DNA of 18,628 nt. Source: an uncultured bacterium (lineage in GTDB: Bacteria; Patescibacteriota; Minisyncoccia; Phycocordibacterales; Phycocordibacteraceae). A program made the translations under genes and the position numbers. The stretch is from contig CALUBY010000009.1 of NCBI GenBank assembly GCA_943914435.1, forward strand, positions 1-18,628, given 5' to 3'. A model generated the notes under the pieces. That model searched no databases, was not told the origin of the DNA, and was given only the letters and a program-made list of their open reading frames with translations. Positions 7,308 to 14,428 of this stretch are shown here, piece after piece. Numbering within the stretch: position 1 is the stretch's first letter; each line of letters opens with the position of its first letter.

Positions 7308-8417
7308 ATGCGTCTTTCAGGAGATAGAGTATTTGCGCTCATCGTCGCCATCCTCGTTGTTGGAGGTGCGGCGATCTTTCTTTCTGCCGCTCTCGGTCTT
7401 CTTGCTCGCGAAGGCGCATCTATCGGCCGCCTCGCACTAACGCAGTTAGCCCTCGGTCTTGTGCCGGGAGTGATCGTGTTGGCTGTAATACGGTTTATGA
7501 AGCCCGCGCTCATTGTGAAAGCTGTGGTTCCGTTCTATATATTCGCTCTTATACTGACGGCGCTTGTATTCATTCCGGGACTTGGCGTACATGCAGGGGG
7601 AGCAACGCGATGGATTGATCTGGGGCCGATGACTCTCCAGCCTGCAGAATTCTTAAAGCCCGCCGTAATCCTCATGCTTGCGCTTTTCCTCTCGCGCGCA
7701 AAGGAAAAGATAAAGGAACTCAAATCAGGACTTGTGCCATTTCTCCTTATTCTTGCCGCACCCGTCATACTGCTCGCTCTTCAGCCAAACAACAGTACGA
7801 TTCTTGTTATAGGCGCAACAGCGATGGCCCTATTTTTTATTGCAGGCGCGCGATGGAGAGACATAGGTATCATTGTTGGGGCCGGTATCGTGTTTATTGC
7901 CGTGGCTCTTTTCTTTCGTCCATACGCCCTTGAGCGCGTAAAAACGTTTATTGATCCGTCTGCAGATGGGCTCGGCAGTGGGTACCAGATTCAGCAATCG
8001 CTCATTGCCATAGGTTCAGGGGGCATGCTCGGGCGTGGCTTTGGTCAAAGCGCTCAGAAGTATAACTATCTTCCGGAACCCGTAGGGGACTCAGTGTTTG
8101 CGGTCTACGGGGAAGAGTTCGGATTTGTCGGAGCGGTGCTACTCGTCCTTCTCTTTACGGCATTTGCAACACGCGGGTTTACTATCGCTGCTGAATCCGC
8201 CACTGCCTTCGGTTCCTATGCTGCCACGGGACTCACGCTGCTCATTACTATTTCTGCGTTCCTAAACATTGGTGCAATGTTGGGCATCATGCCCCTCACC
8301 GGACTTCCTCTTCCGTTTGTATCGCACGGAGGTACCGCACTCCTCGCCGCCCTTGCGTCCGTGGGCGTCATCCTAAACGTTGCTGCTAATCGAAGCAAAC
8401 GGAAAACACTTGCCTAG
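7308..8417 (+). CDS. ftsW: Peptidoglycan glycosyltransferase FtsW (SEDS family)
   Basis: SEDS proteins polymerise lipid II into glycan strands in the membrane, working with a class B penicillin-binding protein. The 369-residue protein is about ten membrane segments. Family landmarks are GGATRWIDLGPMTLQPAEF, the loop LGSGYQIQQSLIAIGSGG, and LPEPVGDSVFAVYGEE with the conserved acidic residue D261. Near the end is LTGLPLPFVSHGGTALL, where SYGGSS is usual, a Tyr-to-His change. The loop wording LGSGYQIxQSLIAIGSGG fits FtsW better than RodA, and the order mraY ... ftsW ... murG matches the classical division/cell-wall cluster. The partner PBP is not in the window. RodA remains the alternative. Confidence 0.9.
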   Translation: MRLSGDRVFALIVAILVVGGAAIFLSAALGLLAREGASIGRLALTQLALGLVPGVIVLAVIRFMKPALIVKAVVPFYIFALILTALVFIPGLGVHAGGATRWIDLGPMTLQPAEFLKPAVILMLALFLSRAKEKIKELKSGLVPFLLILAAPVILLALQPNNSTILVIGATAMALFFIAGARWRDIGIIVGAGIVFIAVALFFRPYALERVKTFIDPSADGLGSGYQIQQSLIAIGSGGMLGRGFGQSAQKYNYLPEPVGDSVFAVYGEEFGFVGAVLLVLLFTAFATRGFTIAAESATAFGSYAATGLTLLITISAFLNIGAMLGIMPLTGLPLPFVSHGGTALLAALASVGVILNVAANRSKRKTLA

Positions 8418-8422
8418 AAGGG

Positions 8423-8428
8423 TATATT
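8423..8428 (+). promoter_or_regulatory. Putative -10 element (TATATT) of the pilin gene
   Basis: TATATT lies in the 19-base gap after ftsW and ends eight bases before the ATG at 8437. There is no Shine-Dalgarno and no clear -35. Confidence 0.45.
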
Positions 8429-8436
8429 GATTTGGT

Positions 8437-8937
8437 ATGATGAAGACCATGAATCATCCAGAGAAAGGCTTCACCCTCATCGAACTCCTGGTTGTCATTG
8501 CCATCATTGGGGTACTGTCCTCGGTTGTTCTTGCGTCACTCAACACCGCACGGACCAAAAGCCGCGATGCCGCCGTTAAATCAAACCTAGCCGCAATCCG
8601 TCCGCAGGCACAACTCTTTTATGAGTACCTTGGAAGATACGGCAGTGTTACAGGAGGGTATTATGCCGGCAACTGCCTTACACAGCAGACGATGTTTCGA
8701 GAAACAATCATAACAGGGGAGGCGAGAGAGGTGGCCGACAAAATAACGGAATCCATCGCCGCTGCCTTTGCGGCAGGAAACGGAACCAAGCAATGCAGGA
8801 CAGATGGTTCTCGGCAAAACTACATGATTGCTATCGGACTTAGAGGATCTGATACCTACTGGTGCATAGACAGTGCGGGCACCGCAAAAGACATTGGGGC
8901 CACTCTTCCCGCTGATGGGGTCATCGCGTGTCCATAG
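8437..8937 (+). CDS. Type IV pilin-like protein with prepilin signal
   Basis: This is an extracellular pilus or pseudopilus subunit, to be processed by a prepilin peptidase. The 166-residue protein has a short leader ending K10-G11, then the class III signal GFTLIELLVVIAIIGVLSS, with the conserved Glu at position +5 of the mature protein (E16). A long hydrophobic alpha helix runs to about residue 55. The globular part has four cysteines (C80, C120, C143, C165), which could form two disulfides. ATG codons at 8437, 8440 and 8449 are all possible starts; all keep the cleavage site. It sits alone between ftsW and murG, with no pilus assembly gene nearby. Whether it is a major or minor pilin cannot be told. 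Confidence 0.88.
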   Translation: MMKTMNHPEKGFTLIELLVVIAIIGVLSSVVLASLNTARTKSRDAAVKSNLAAIRPQAQLFYEYLGRYGSVTGGYYAGNCLTQQTMFRETIITGEAREVADKITESIAAAFAAGNGTKQCRTDGSRQNYMIAIGLRGSDTYWCIDSAGTAKDIGATLPADGVIACP

Positions 8938-8965
8938 AATCCCAGCAAGAATGGTAGTATCTTTC

Positions 8966-8971
8966 TATATC
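8966..8971 (+). promoter_or_regulatory. Possible -10 region of murG (TATATC, with TAGTAT at 8955-8960 as alternative)
   Basis: The 39-base gap before murG is AT-rich. It contains TAGTAT ending 16 bases and TATATC ending five bases before the ATG at 8977. Neither has a clear -35, and no Shine-Dalgarno is present. Which one is used cannot be decided. Confidence 0.3.
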
Positions 8972-8976
8972 TGACT

Positions 8977-10128
8977 ATGAAAATTGTATTTACCGGCGGC
9001 GGCACGGGCGGCCACTTCTATCCGCTCATCGCTATTGCAGAGGCAATCCGAGACGTTGGTCTTGAGAATCATATACTTCCTCCGAGGCTTTATTATCTTT
9101 CGGACACCCCCTATGACGCAGAGGCCCTTTTTGCGCACGACATTGTTTTCTTAAAATCTCCCGCAGGAAAAGTGCGCCGCTACCTAAGCCTTCGGAATAT
9201 TACGGACGGGTTTAAAACTCTAGGGGGGTTTGTCACCTGCTTCTTCATTCTCCTTAAGTTGTATCCAGATGTCGTTATCTCGAAGGGCGGATATGCAAGC
9301 GTACCAACCGTGCTTGCTGCGTCCTTGCTTCGCATTCCCATAATCGTGCACGAGTCAGATACGAAGCCTGGTCGCGCCAATCTCCTTGCCGCAAAGCACG
9401 CCACTCGTATTGGGGTCGCCTTTGAAAGCGCGATCAATTATTTCCCTGCAAAAGTTCGTGGAAAGATTGCTCATGTGGGTATTCCCGTGCGCAAGGCACT
9501 CATTCAGCTTCCTGACCGAGCAGCAGCGCAGGCAGCTCTTAACCTTGATCCCGCGCTCCCTACTATTTTTATTATGGGAGGATCATCAGGCTCACTACGC
9601 ATTAACGAAACGGTTCTTGACGCACTCCCGCAGCTCGTCACGTTTGCAAACGTTATTCACCAAACAGGGAAGTCACACTTTGAGAGCGTAAAGAAGACCG
9701 CGCATGTGATTATTGAACACACTGGGCATGCAGATAGGTACCACGCCTACCCGTATCTAAACATTGAAAGCATTCGTACGATTGCCGCTTCAAGTGATCT
9801 CATTATCGCGCGAGCGGGTGCAGGTTCAATAATTGAAATATCACTCTGGAATATTCCCGCGATTCTTATTCCAATTCCTGAGAACGTGAGTCATGATCAA
9901 CGCACAAACGCATACACGTATGCGCACACCGGCGCAGCCGTAGTACTTGAAGAAGCAAACCTCACGTCAAACATTCTTGCCTCAGAAACAAGACGAATTG
10001 CTACGGACACAGTCCTAAGAGAGAAGATGCGTGCGGCGGCAAAGGGGTTTGCGCACCCAAACGCTGCTCGAGTACTCGCTGAAGAAGCCCTTCGCATTGG
10101 GCTTTCCCATGAGACCAAGAACGGGTAG
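8977..10128 (+). CDS. murG: UDP-GlcNAc:lipid I N-acetylglucosaminyltransferase MurG
   Basis: MurG adds GlcNAc to lipid I, giving lipid II, at the inner face of the membrane. The 383-residue protein (GT28/GT-B fold) has the N-terminal glycine loop FTGGGTGGH (residues 5-13), KGGYASVPT, and, in the C-terminal UDP-GlcNAc-binding half, GGSSGSLRIN, RAGAGS (279-284) and SHDQRTNA. The usual HEQN reads H125-E126-S127-D128, a conservative-looking but unusual change. A hydrophobic patch near residues 80-95 (GGFVTCFFILLKLYP) fits the membrane-associating region. It follows the pilin gene by 39 bases and precedes gltX by 10. With mraY, ftsW and uppP it forms the lipid II part of wall synthesis. Confidence 0.95.
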   Translation: MKIVFTGGGTGGHFYPLIAIAEAIRDVGLENHILPPRLYYLSDTPYDAEALFAHDIVFLKSPAGKVRRYLSLRNITDGFKTLGGFVTCFFILLKLYPDVVISKGGYASVPTVLAASLLRIPIIVHESDTKPGRANLLAAKHATRIGVAFESAINYFPAKVRGKIAHVGIPVRKALIQLPDRAAAQAALNLDPALPTIFIMGGSSGSLRINETVLDALPQLVTFANVIHQTGKSHFESVKKTAHVIIEHTGHADRYHAYPYLNIESIRTIAASSDLIIARAGAGSIIEISLWNIPAILIPIPENVSHDQRTNAYTYAHTGAAVVLEEANLTSNILASETRRIATDTVLREKMRAAAKGFAHPNAARVLAEEALRIGLSHETKNG

Positions 10129-10131
10129 GCT
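10126..10131 (+). promoter_or_regulatory. Weak possible -10 element (TAGGCT) of gltX
   Basis: TAGGCT begins at the murG stop codon and ends seven bases before the chosen gltX ATG, the spacing seen at other genes here. AGGGA at 10132-10136 is too close to the ATG for a good Shine-Dalgarno. The match is weak. Confidence 0.25.
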
Positions 10132-10138
10132 AGGGAAT

Positions 10139-11572
10139 ATGACCGTCCGCACCCGATTCGCCCCTAGTCCCACCGGCTTTCTGCACGTGGGAGGTGCTCG
10201 TACGGCGCTTTATGCATGGCTCTATGCACGCAAGCATGGAGGTCAGTTTGTACTGCGTATTGAAGACACCGACAAGGGCCGCGAGGTAGAGGGTGCTATA
10301 GGCCACCTCATGGAGTCACTCAAGTGGCTCGGTATCCGCTGGGACGAAGGCATTGATGTAGGAGGGCCCTACGAGCCGTATCTTCAGTCCTCGCGTCTTC
10401 CTTCACACATTGACTACGCCCGTCGGCTTCTTGATGCCGGATACGCGTACCCTGACCCCTACTCCGAGGAAGAGCTCGATGTCCTTCGCAAGAATGCGGA
10501 GGCGGAGAAGCGTCCGTTTTTGTTCCGTGACCATAGACCTGACACCTTTATGGAGTGGGATGGACGTACCCCACTACGATTCAAAGTGCCCGTTATAAAG
10601 CGCTACGAGTGGGAAGACGTGGTGATGGGTTCACTGTCAGCGGGTGAAGAAGCTCTTGATGACTTCATACTGATTAAAGGGGACGGGTATCCAACCTATA
10701 ACTTTGCGCATGTCATTGATGATATTGAAATGCAGATTACGCATGTTATGCGTGGACAGGAGTTCCTCTCATCTACCCCTAAGTTCCTTTCGCTCTACGA
10801 TGCGCTCGGAGAAATTCCTCCCGTCTTTGCGACCCTTCCTCCTATCCTTGGTGACACGGGCACTAAGAAGCTAAGCAAGCGCGACGGCGCAAAAGATATT
10901 CTCGATTACCGACGCGAAGGATACTTGCCCGAGACCATGATGAACTTCCTTGCGCTTCTTGGATGGAATCCCGGAGGAGATAAGGAGTTCTTCCTTCCGC
11001 ACAACCTTATCGATTCATTCACCCTCGAGCGCATTCAGCGGTCAGGCGCTCAGTTTGATGAAGAAAAGCTCCGTCACCTAAATCGCGAACATATGCGACA
11101 TCTCTCGGATGAAGACTTCATAACCATCGGTGAACTTCACGTATCAGATGAAGAGCGACTCAAGAAAGCGGTCCCGCTTCTCAAAGAGCGCGCGTATACC
11201 TTTGGCGAAGCGCGCGAGATGCTTGAAGGTGAGCTTGCCTGCCTTTTTAGAACACCGACCCTAGCTAAGGACATGCTTATCGCAAAAGAGCCTGTAGATA
11301 GGCCAGATGTGACTAGGGACATGCTTGAAAAAGTTCTCGCTCACCTTGCGACTCTGCCGCTATCATTGCCTGCAGAAGCTATAAAAATGGCTCTCATGCC
11401 TCTTGCAGACGCAGAGGAAGCAAGCGGAAAAGGCGGACGTGGTGCATTACTCTGGCCCACGCGCTATGCACTTTCCGGAGAAGAGCGCTCGCCTGACCCC
11501 TTTACCCTTATATCGATACTCGGAACTGAAGAAGCATCTTCCCGTATCAGGGCCGCTCTTGCTATACTCTAA
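10139..11572 (+). CDS. gltX: Glutamyl-tRNA synthetase
   Basis: This class I synthetase charges tRNA-Glu, and in many bacteria lacking GlnRS also tRNA-Gln. From the chosen ATG it has 477 residues, typical for bacterial GltX. The HIGH-type motif is in RFAPSPTGFLHVGG (H16-G19), and the KMSKS-type motif is KLSKR (244-248). Other signatures are RIEDTDKGREVEGA, DDFILIKGDGYPTYNFAHVIDD and HVMRGQEFLSSTPK. The C-terminal helical anticodon-binding part follows. A longer in-frame start at 10031 lies inside murG and adds 36 residues unlike the family, so I rejected it. The stop is three bases before the M23 gene. Whether it is discriminating cannot be judged without knowing if gatCAB or glnS occur elsewhere. 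Confidence 0.95.
   Translation: MTVRTRFAPSPTGFLHVGGARTALYAWLYARKHGGQFVLRIEDTDKGREVEGAIGHLMESLKWLGIRWDEGIDVGGPYEPYLQSSRLPSHIDYARRLLDAGYAYPDPYSEEELDVLRKNAEAEKRPFLFRDHRPDTFMEWDGRTPLRFKVPVIKRYEWEDVVMGSLSAGEEALDDFILIKGDGYPTYNFAHVIDDIEMQITHVMRGQEFLSSTPKFLSLYDALGEIPPVFATLPPILGDTGTKKLSKRDGAKDILDYRREGYLPETMMNFLALLGWNPGGDKEFFLPHNLIDSFTLERIQRSGAQFDEEKLRHLNREHMRHLSDEDFITIGELHVSDEERLKKAVPLLKERAYTFGEAREMLEGELACLFRTPTLAKDMLIAKEPVDRPDVTRDMLEKVLAHLATLPLSLPAEAIKMALMPLADAEEASGKGGRGALLWPTRYALSGEERSPDPFTLISILGTEEASSRIRAALAIL
11560..11568 (+). promoter_or_regulatory. Extended -10 promoter (TGCTATACT) of the M23 peptidase gene
   Basis: TATACT at 11563-11568 is preceded by TGC, giving an extended -10, and ends seven bases before the ATG at 11576. 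It overlaps the last codons of gltX. No -35 is apparent. This indicates an independent, probably leaderless, transcript. Confidence 0.55.
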
Positions 11573-11575
11573 GGG

Positions 11576-12928
11576 ATGCAGCAGACCTTTCGTTCCCTCG
11601 TATTTCTTAGCGTCGTGCTGGTAGGTTTTTCACTTATCAGTGCACTAACACCTGAGCATCTCTATGCGCAGACGGAAGAGCAGATCAAAAGCCAGATTGA
11701 GGAACATGGCAAAATGATCGAGCAAATCGAAAAAGATATTGCAGAGGCAGAGCGACAAAAGGCAGTCCTTTCAGGACAAGCACAAACACTCCAAACCACT
11801 ATCAAGTCACTTGATATAAACAGGCAGCAGACTGCTTCTCAGATTAATCTGACCGAAACAAGAATATCGTCAACGAATCTTAAGCTCGAAGAACTTTCGT
11901 ACAACATCGAGGACACCGAGCAACTCATAGCACTCGACAAACGCACGCTTGAAAAATCTCTCCGAAACATGGCGGAGGCGGGAGAGGTATCGATTATTGA
12001 ACAGGTGTTTTCCTCAGCTGACCTTACCGAGGCGTGGTCTGCGATTGATGATGCAGCAGCCCTCAACGCCGCACTTCGTGCAAATGTTGAGAACCTTACG
12101 CAAGCCAAGGAAGAGCTTACGTACCAACTCGAAGACGTCGACAAAAAGAAAGTCGAACTTACGACCCTTAAGGGAGAACTTACCGGACAGCAGAATTCGC
12201 TCGATGTGCAGAAGAGTGAGAAAGACCGACTTCTGGCACAGACCAAAAACCAGGAAAGTGTCTACCAGGATCTCATCACCCGCAAGAAAGCGGAGCGCGC
12301 ATTATTTGAAGCCGCACTCTCAAGTCTTGAAAACAGCCTGACATCTGTGGGACAAGGAGCTGCCCCTGCGACCCAGACCGGCGTACTTGCCTGGCCGTAT
12401 TCTTCTACCTTCGCTGAAACATGTGTCGGAAAGGCGAGCGTACTCGGCAACACCCGCTGCATCACGCAGTACTTTGGAAACACCGCATTCGCGACCGCAA
12501 ACGCTCAGATCTATAACGGTTCTGGCCACAACGCGATTGATATCGGCATGCCATCAGGTACCCCTGTTCTTGCCGCGCTTAGTGGCACCGTGCTTGCAAC
12601 CGGAAACACCGACGCCACCCCTGGCTGCTATTCCTTTGGAAAGTGGGTAATGATTAAGCACCCAAATGGTCTTGCAACACTCTACTCTCATCTTTCTTCA
12701 ATAGGAGTATCAAGCGGTCAGGCCGTAAGCACCGGACAGCAGATTGGTCTCTCGGGCATGACCGGTTACGCTACCGGCCCCCATCTTCACTTTGGCGTGT
12801 ACGCTTCAGCGGGAGTTCAAATCATGCAGCTCGGACAGTACCGCGCTACCGGAGGCTCAGGCTGCACCAACGCTACTATGCCGGTCGCACCAAAAGACGC
12901 GTATCTTAACCCGATGTCTTACCTCTAA
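11576..12928 (+). CDS. Secreted coiled-coil M23 family peptidase (EnvC/NlpD-like)
   Basis: This is an exported protein with a signal peptide (about residues 1-31, ending LYAQ), a long coiled coil rich in Glu, Lys and Gln (about 32-265), a short linker, and a C-terminal LytM/M23 domain (about 275-450). The zinc and catalytic residues of an active M23 enzyme are present: H318 and D322 in GHNAIDIG, H372 in LYSHLSS, and H403/H405 in GPHLHFG. The domain therefore looks catalytically competent, unlike E. coli EnvC, where the LytM domain is degenerate and only activates amidases. The architecture suggests a role in septal wall splitting or remodelling. Four cysteines in the catalytic domain suggest disulfides. 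It ends just before a strong terminator shared with the converging GerMN-like gene. Confidence 0.9.
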   Translation: MQQTFRSLVFLSVVLVGFSLISALTPEHLYAQTEEQIKSQIEEHGKMIEQIEKDIAEAERQKAVLSGQAQTLQTTIKSLDINRQQTASQINLTETRISSTNLKLEELSYNIEDTEQLIALDKRTLEKSLRNMAEAGEVSIIEQVFSSADLTEAWSAIDDAAALNAALRANVENLTQAKEELTYQLEDVDKKKVELTTLKGELTGQQNSLDVQKSEKDRLLAQTKNQESVYQDLITRKKAERALFEAALSSLENSLTSVGQGAAPATQTGVLAWPYSSTFAETCVGKASVLGNTRCITQYFGNTAFATANAQIYNGSGHNAIDIGMPSGTPVLAALSGTVLATGNTDATPGCYSFGKWVMIKHPNGLATLYSHLSSIGVSSGQAVSTGQQIGLSGMTGYATGPHLHFGVYASAGVQIMQLGQYRATGGSGCTNATMPVAPKDAYLNPMSYL

Positions 12929-12950
12929 AACCCTCGTTCGAGGACATGAG

Positions 12951-12975
12951 AAAAACCGCCACGAGGGCGGTTTTT
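12951..12975. terminator. Bidirectional intrinsic terminator between convergent genes
   Basis: A perfect 10-bp stem (AAAAACCGCC at 12951-12960 with GGCGGTTTTT at 12966-12975) closes a five-base loop. It has a T run on both strands, so it can stop transcription from the M23 gene on the left and the GerMN-like gene on the right. Confidence 0.9.
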
Positions 12976-12993
12976 CTGTTTGTAGAGAGGAGA

Positions 12994-13512
12994 TTAGAAC
13001 TGAACTCTTCCTTCAGACGTATAGAGCTCAACTGACGTAATAGCGTCGTACTGAGTAAGTGTGTCGGTGAGTACATTCATAAGATGTCCTGCCTGGCAGC
13101 TTGAAAGTGACCCAATAACCTGCCGATCTCCTTCAAGCATAACGTGAGCGACTCCGTCTACGACACGCACCGATTCATACCCTGCGTACTGCGCCAGCTC
13201 GTCTTCAAAGAGCATGCGGAGCGAGAGGTCAGCAATGCCTTCGGTATACGGAACAGTATAGACAACCCGGCGTGTCGCACCGCAATCACTCACGCGCGCA
13301 ATCTCTTTGTCTTGCAGATACAAAACAAGTGACATGGTCTCGGCCTCGGGCGCGGGAGTCTCCGTTTCTTCTGAAACCGGGGGAAGGGTAGTGACCGGGT
13401 CTTCTGTCAGCGTGCTTTGATCCCGCTGATACGCATACGCTACAAATGCCACGAGAGAAACTATTGTAAGGACTGCAAGAATTTTGCCGTAAGGGCTTTT
13501 AAGGAAAGTCAT
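12994..13512 (-). CDS. GerMN-domain-like membrane-anchored protein
   Basis: The 172-residue protein has a short basic N-terminus, one membrane segment (about residues 11-28), a Thr/Pro/Glu-rich linker (about 32-60), and a single extracytoplasmic domain of about 110 residues. That domain reads VVYTVPYTEGIADLSLRMLFE, then VIGSLSSCQAGHLMNVLTDTLTQYDAITSVELYTSEGR, a layout resembling the GerMN domain of spore germination protein GerM and related lipoproteins. Two cysteines (C77, C139) could form a disulfide. The molecular role of GerMN is unknown; a part in wall or envelope assembly is an inference. The gene is convergent with the M23 gene and divergent from a small membrane protein gene. Domain assignment is from pattern only. 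Confidence 0.7.
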   Translation of the reverse strand: MTFLKSPYGKILAVLTIVSLVAFVAYAYQRDQSTLTEDPVTTLPPVSEETETPAPEAETMSLVLYLQDKEIARVSDCGATRRVVYTVPYTEGIADLSLRMLFEDELAQYAGYESVRVVDGVAHVMLEGDRQVIGSLSSCQAGHLMNVLTDTLTQYDAITSVELYTSEGRVQF

Positions 13513-13518
13513 GTACGT

Positions 13519-13527
13519 ATTCTATCA
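13519..13527 (-). promoter_or_regulatory. Extended -10 promoter (TGATAGAAT, minus strand) of the GerMN-like gene
   Basis: Read on the minus strand, TGA-TAGAAT ends six bases before the ATG whose first base is 13512. The spacing puts the transcript start at the start codon. The same nine bases occur before the LapA-domain gene, on the plus strand. Confidence 0.5.
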
Positions 13528-13581
13528 GGTGTGGCAATAGGCTCTATGAAGACCCTGCTTTTGCACAATCCAGGGAAATAG

Positions 13582-13587
13582 TATACT
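13582..13587 (+). promoter_or_regulatory. -10 element (TATACT) of the small membrane protein gene, with a downstream GAGGGAG
   Basis: TATACT has a possible -35 (TTGCAC at 13561-13566, spacer 15; or TTTTGC at 13559-13564, spacer 17). Unlike most genes here, the ATG at 13606 is 18 bases downstream, and a Shine-Dalgarno-like GAGGGAG (13588-13594) lies between, although its distance to the ATG is long (11 bases). Confidence 0.5.
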
Positions 13588-13605
13588 GAGGGAGACAAAA
13601 AACGC

Positions 13606-13803
13606 ATGATACGTTTCATTCTTCTCGTCATCATCCTTATTCTGGCCCTTTCGTATTTCGGCATATCAATACGAGATATTGCGACCTCTCCAGCCGGACA
13701 AGACAATTTCTCCTTCGTTATGATGTACGTAAGGGAGGGATGGGAGATAGTCACTGTTTTTTTCGCTGAACTCATTGAAAGCGCCCGTTCAATAACCTCA
13801 TAA
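13606..13803 (+). CDS. Small single-pass membrane protein, unknown function
   Basis: This 65-residue protein has one strongly hydrophobic N-terminal segment (about residues 3-19) and a polar, amphipathic remainder (ISIRDIATSPAGQDNFSFVMMYVREGWEIVTVFFAELI). I do not recognise the family. Support for it being a real gene comes from a good -10 element and GAGGGAG upstream, an ordinary start, and tight placement 11 bases ahead of the DUF3467 gene in the same direction. It could be an envelope protein with the C-terminus outside the cell, but topology is not certain. Confidence 0.6.
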   Translation: MIRFILLVIILILALSYFGISIRDIATSPAGQDNFSFVMMYVREGWEIVTVFFAELIESARSITS

Positions 13804-13814
13804 TCCTTACCTCT

Positions 13815-14069
13815 ATGGAACAGAAACAAATTTCTATCACGACCCCAAAAGACGCACTTGCAACGTTTGTAAACGCAACACAGGTCACCATCTCTGACGA
13901 TTCCGTTATCATTCAGTTTGCCTATGTGCGACCAAACACTACGAGCGGACAGCTTGTATCTGAAATCGTATTGTCTCCAAAGCACGCGATTGAATTTAGT
14001 AAGGCACTTGATTCAACCATAAAGCAGCACTTCACCCGTCATCTTGGTGACGCAGAGAAAAAAGCCTAG
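13815..14069 (+). CDS. DUF3467 family protein
   Basis: This 84-residue soluble protein resembles the DUF3467 family. It has an N-terminal polar strand, then ATFVNATQVTISDDSVIIQFAYV (family pattern: Y.N...V..s..EF.LDF..v), and the C-terminal helix IVLSPKHAIEFSKALDSTIK, which matches the family hallmark SPxHAKxLLxAL. The function of DUF3467 is not established; the proteins are small and cytoplasmic. It starts 11 bases after the small membrane protein stop and probably shares its transcript. A hairpin-forming inverted repeat follows the stop codon. Confidence 0.75.
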   Translation: MEQKQISITTPKDALATFVNATQVTISDDSVIIQFAYVRPNTTSGQLVSEIVLSPKHAIEFSKALDSTIKQHFTRHLGDAEKKA

Positions 14070-14072
14070 CCT

Positions 14073-14104
14073 CATGAAGGTGAAGTCTTCACCTTCACTT
14101 CATG
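14073..14104 (+). repeat. Imperfect inverted repeat after the DUF3467 gene
   Basis: CATGAAG (14073-14079) pairs with CTTCATG (14098-14104). Inside, GAAGGTGA (14076-14083) can alternatively pair with TCACCTTC (14089-14096). The pairings overlap, so two competing hairpins are possible. No T run follows, so this is not a classical intrinsic terminator. It could be a processing or stalling site, or an operator for the next gene. Confidence 0.45.
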
Positions 14105-14155
14105 AACACTTGTGTACTGTTTATGTATGGTAGTAGCAACTACTAAGTCGATCAA

Positions 14156-14161
14156 TACATT
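14156..14161 (+). promoter_or_regulatory. Weak possible -10 element (TACATT) of the small exported protein gene
   Basis: The 109-base gap before the ATG at 14179 must hold its promoter, since the gene has its own terminator. TACATT ends 17 bases before the ATG, and TATGGT (14126-14131) is an alternative. No Shine-Dalgarno is visible. The choice is uncertain. Confidence 0.25.
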
Positions 14162-14178
14162 AACCCAAACAGATTGCT

Positions 14179-14412
14179 ATGAAAAAGCTACTTCTCGGTG
14201 CATTCGCGTTCGCAGCCATGGTCGCTATCCCTGGTGTATCACTTGCTGCAACCTATGCATACGTAAACACTGCAGGTGAAGTCATGACGACTGAATCTGC
14301 AACTCCAACGCAGGCTATGATGACCGCGCCAGGCATCGCTCCTCGTAGCGGCGTTATGCTTATCGAGGTTTCTTCAGACCCGGTACTTGATGAGTCAGTA
14401 GGAGGCGTTTAG
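14179..14412 (+). CDS. Small exported protein with signal peptide, unknown function
   Basis: This 77-residue precursor has a textbook Sec signal peptide: MKK, a hydrophobic core, and a cleavage site after SLA or SLAA (residues 23-24). The mature part is only about 53 residues, starting TYAYVNTAGEVMT and containing APRSGVMLIE. It has no cysteines and no membrane anchor, so it should be released or loosely held outside the membrane. From memory, similar short TYAYVN...SGVMLI proteins recur in Parcubacteria-type genomes, but I cannot verify this here. The gene stands alone between an inverted repeat and a strong terminator, the arrangement of a separately and perhaps highly transcribed gene. No function can be given. 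Confidence 0.75.
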   Translation: MKKLLLGAFAFAAMVAIPGVSLAATYAYVNTAGEVMTTESATPTQAMMTAPGIAPRSGVMLIEVSSDPVLDESVGGV

Positions 14413-14428
14413 TCTTCAACGAAAAAAG

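Noticed and set aside
10031..10138. Longer gltX start at ATG 10031, inside murG
   Set aside because: The first 36 residues are basic and unlike GltX, while MTVRTRFAPSPTG from 10139 is the normal family start.
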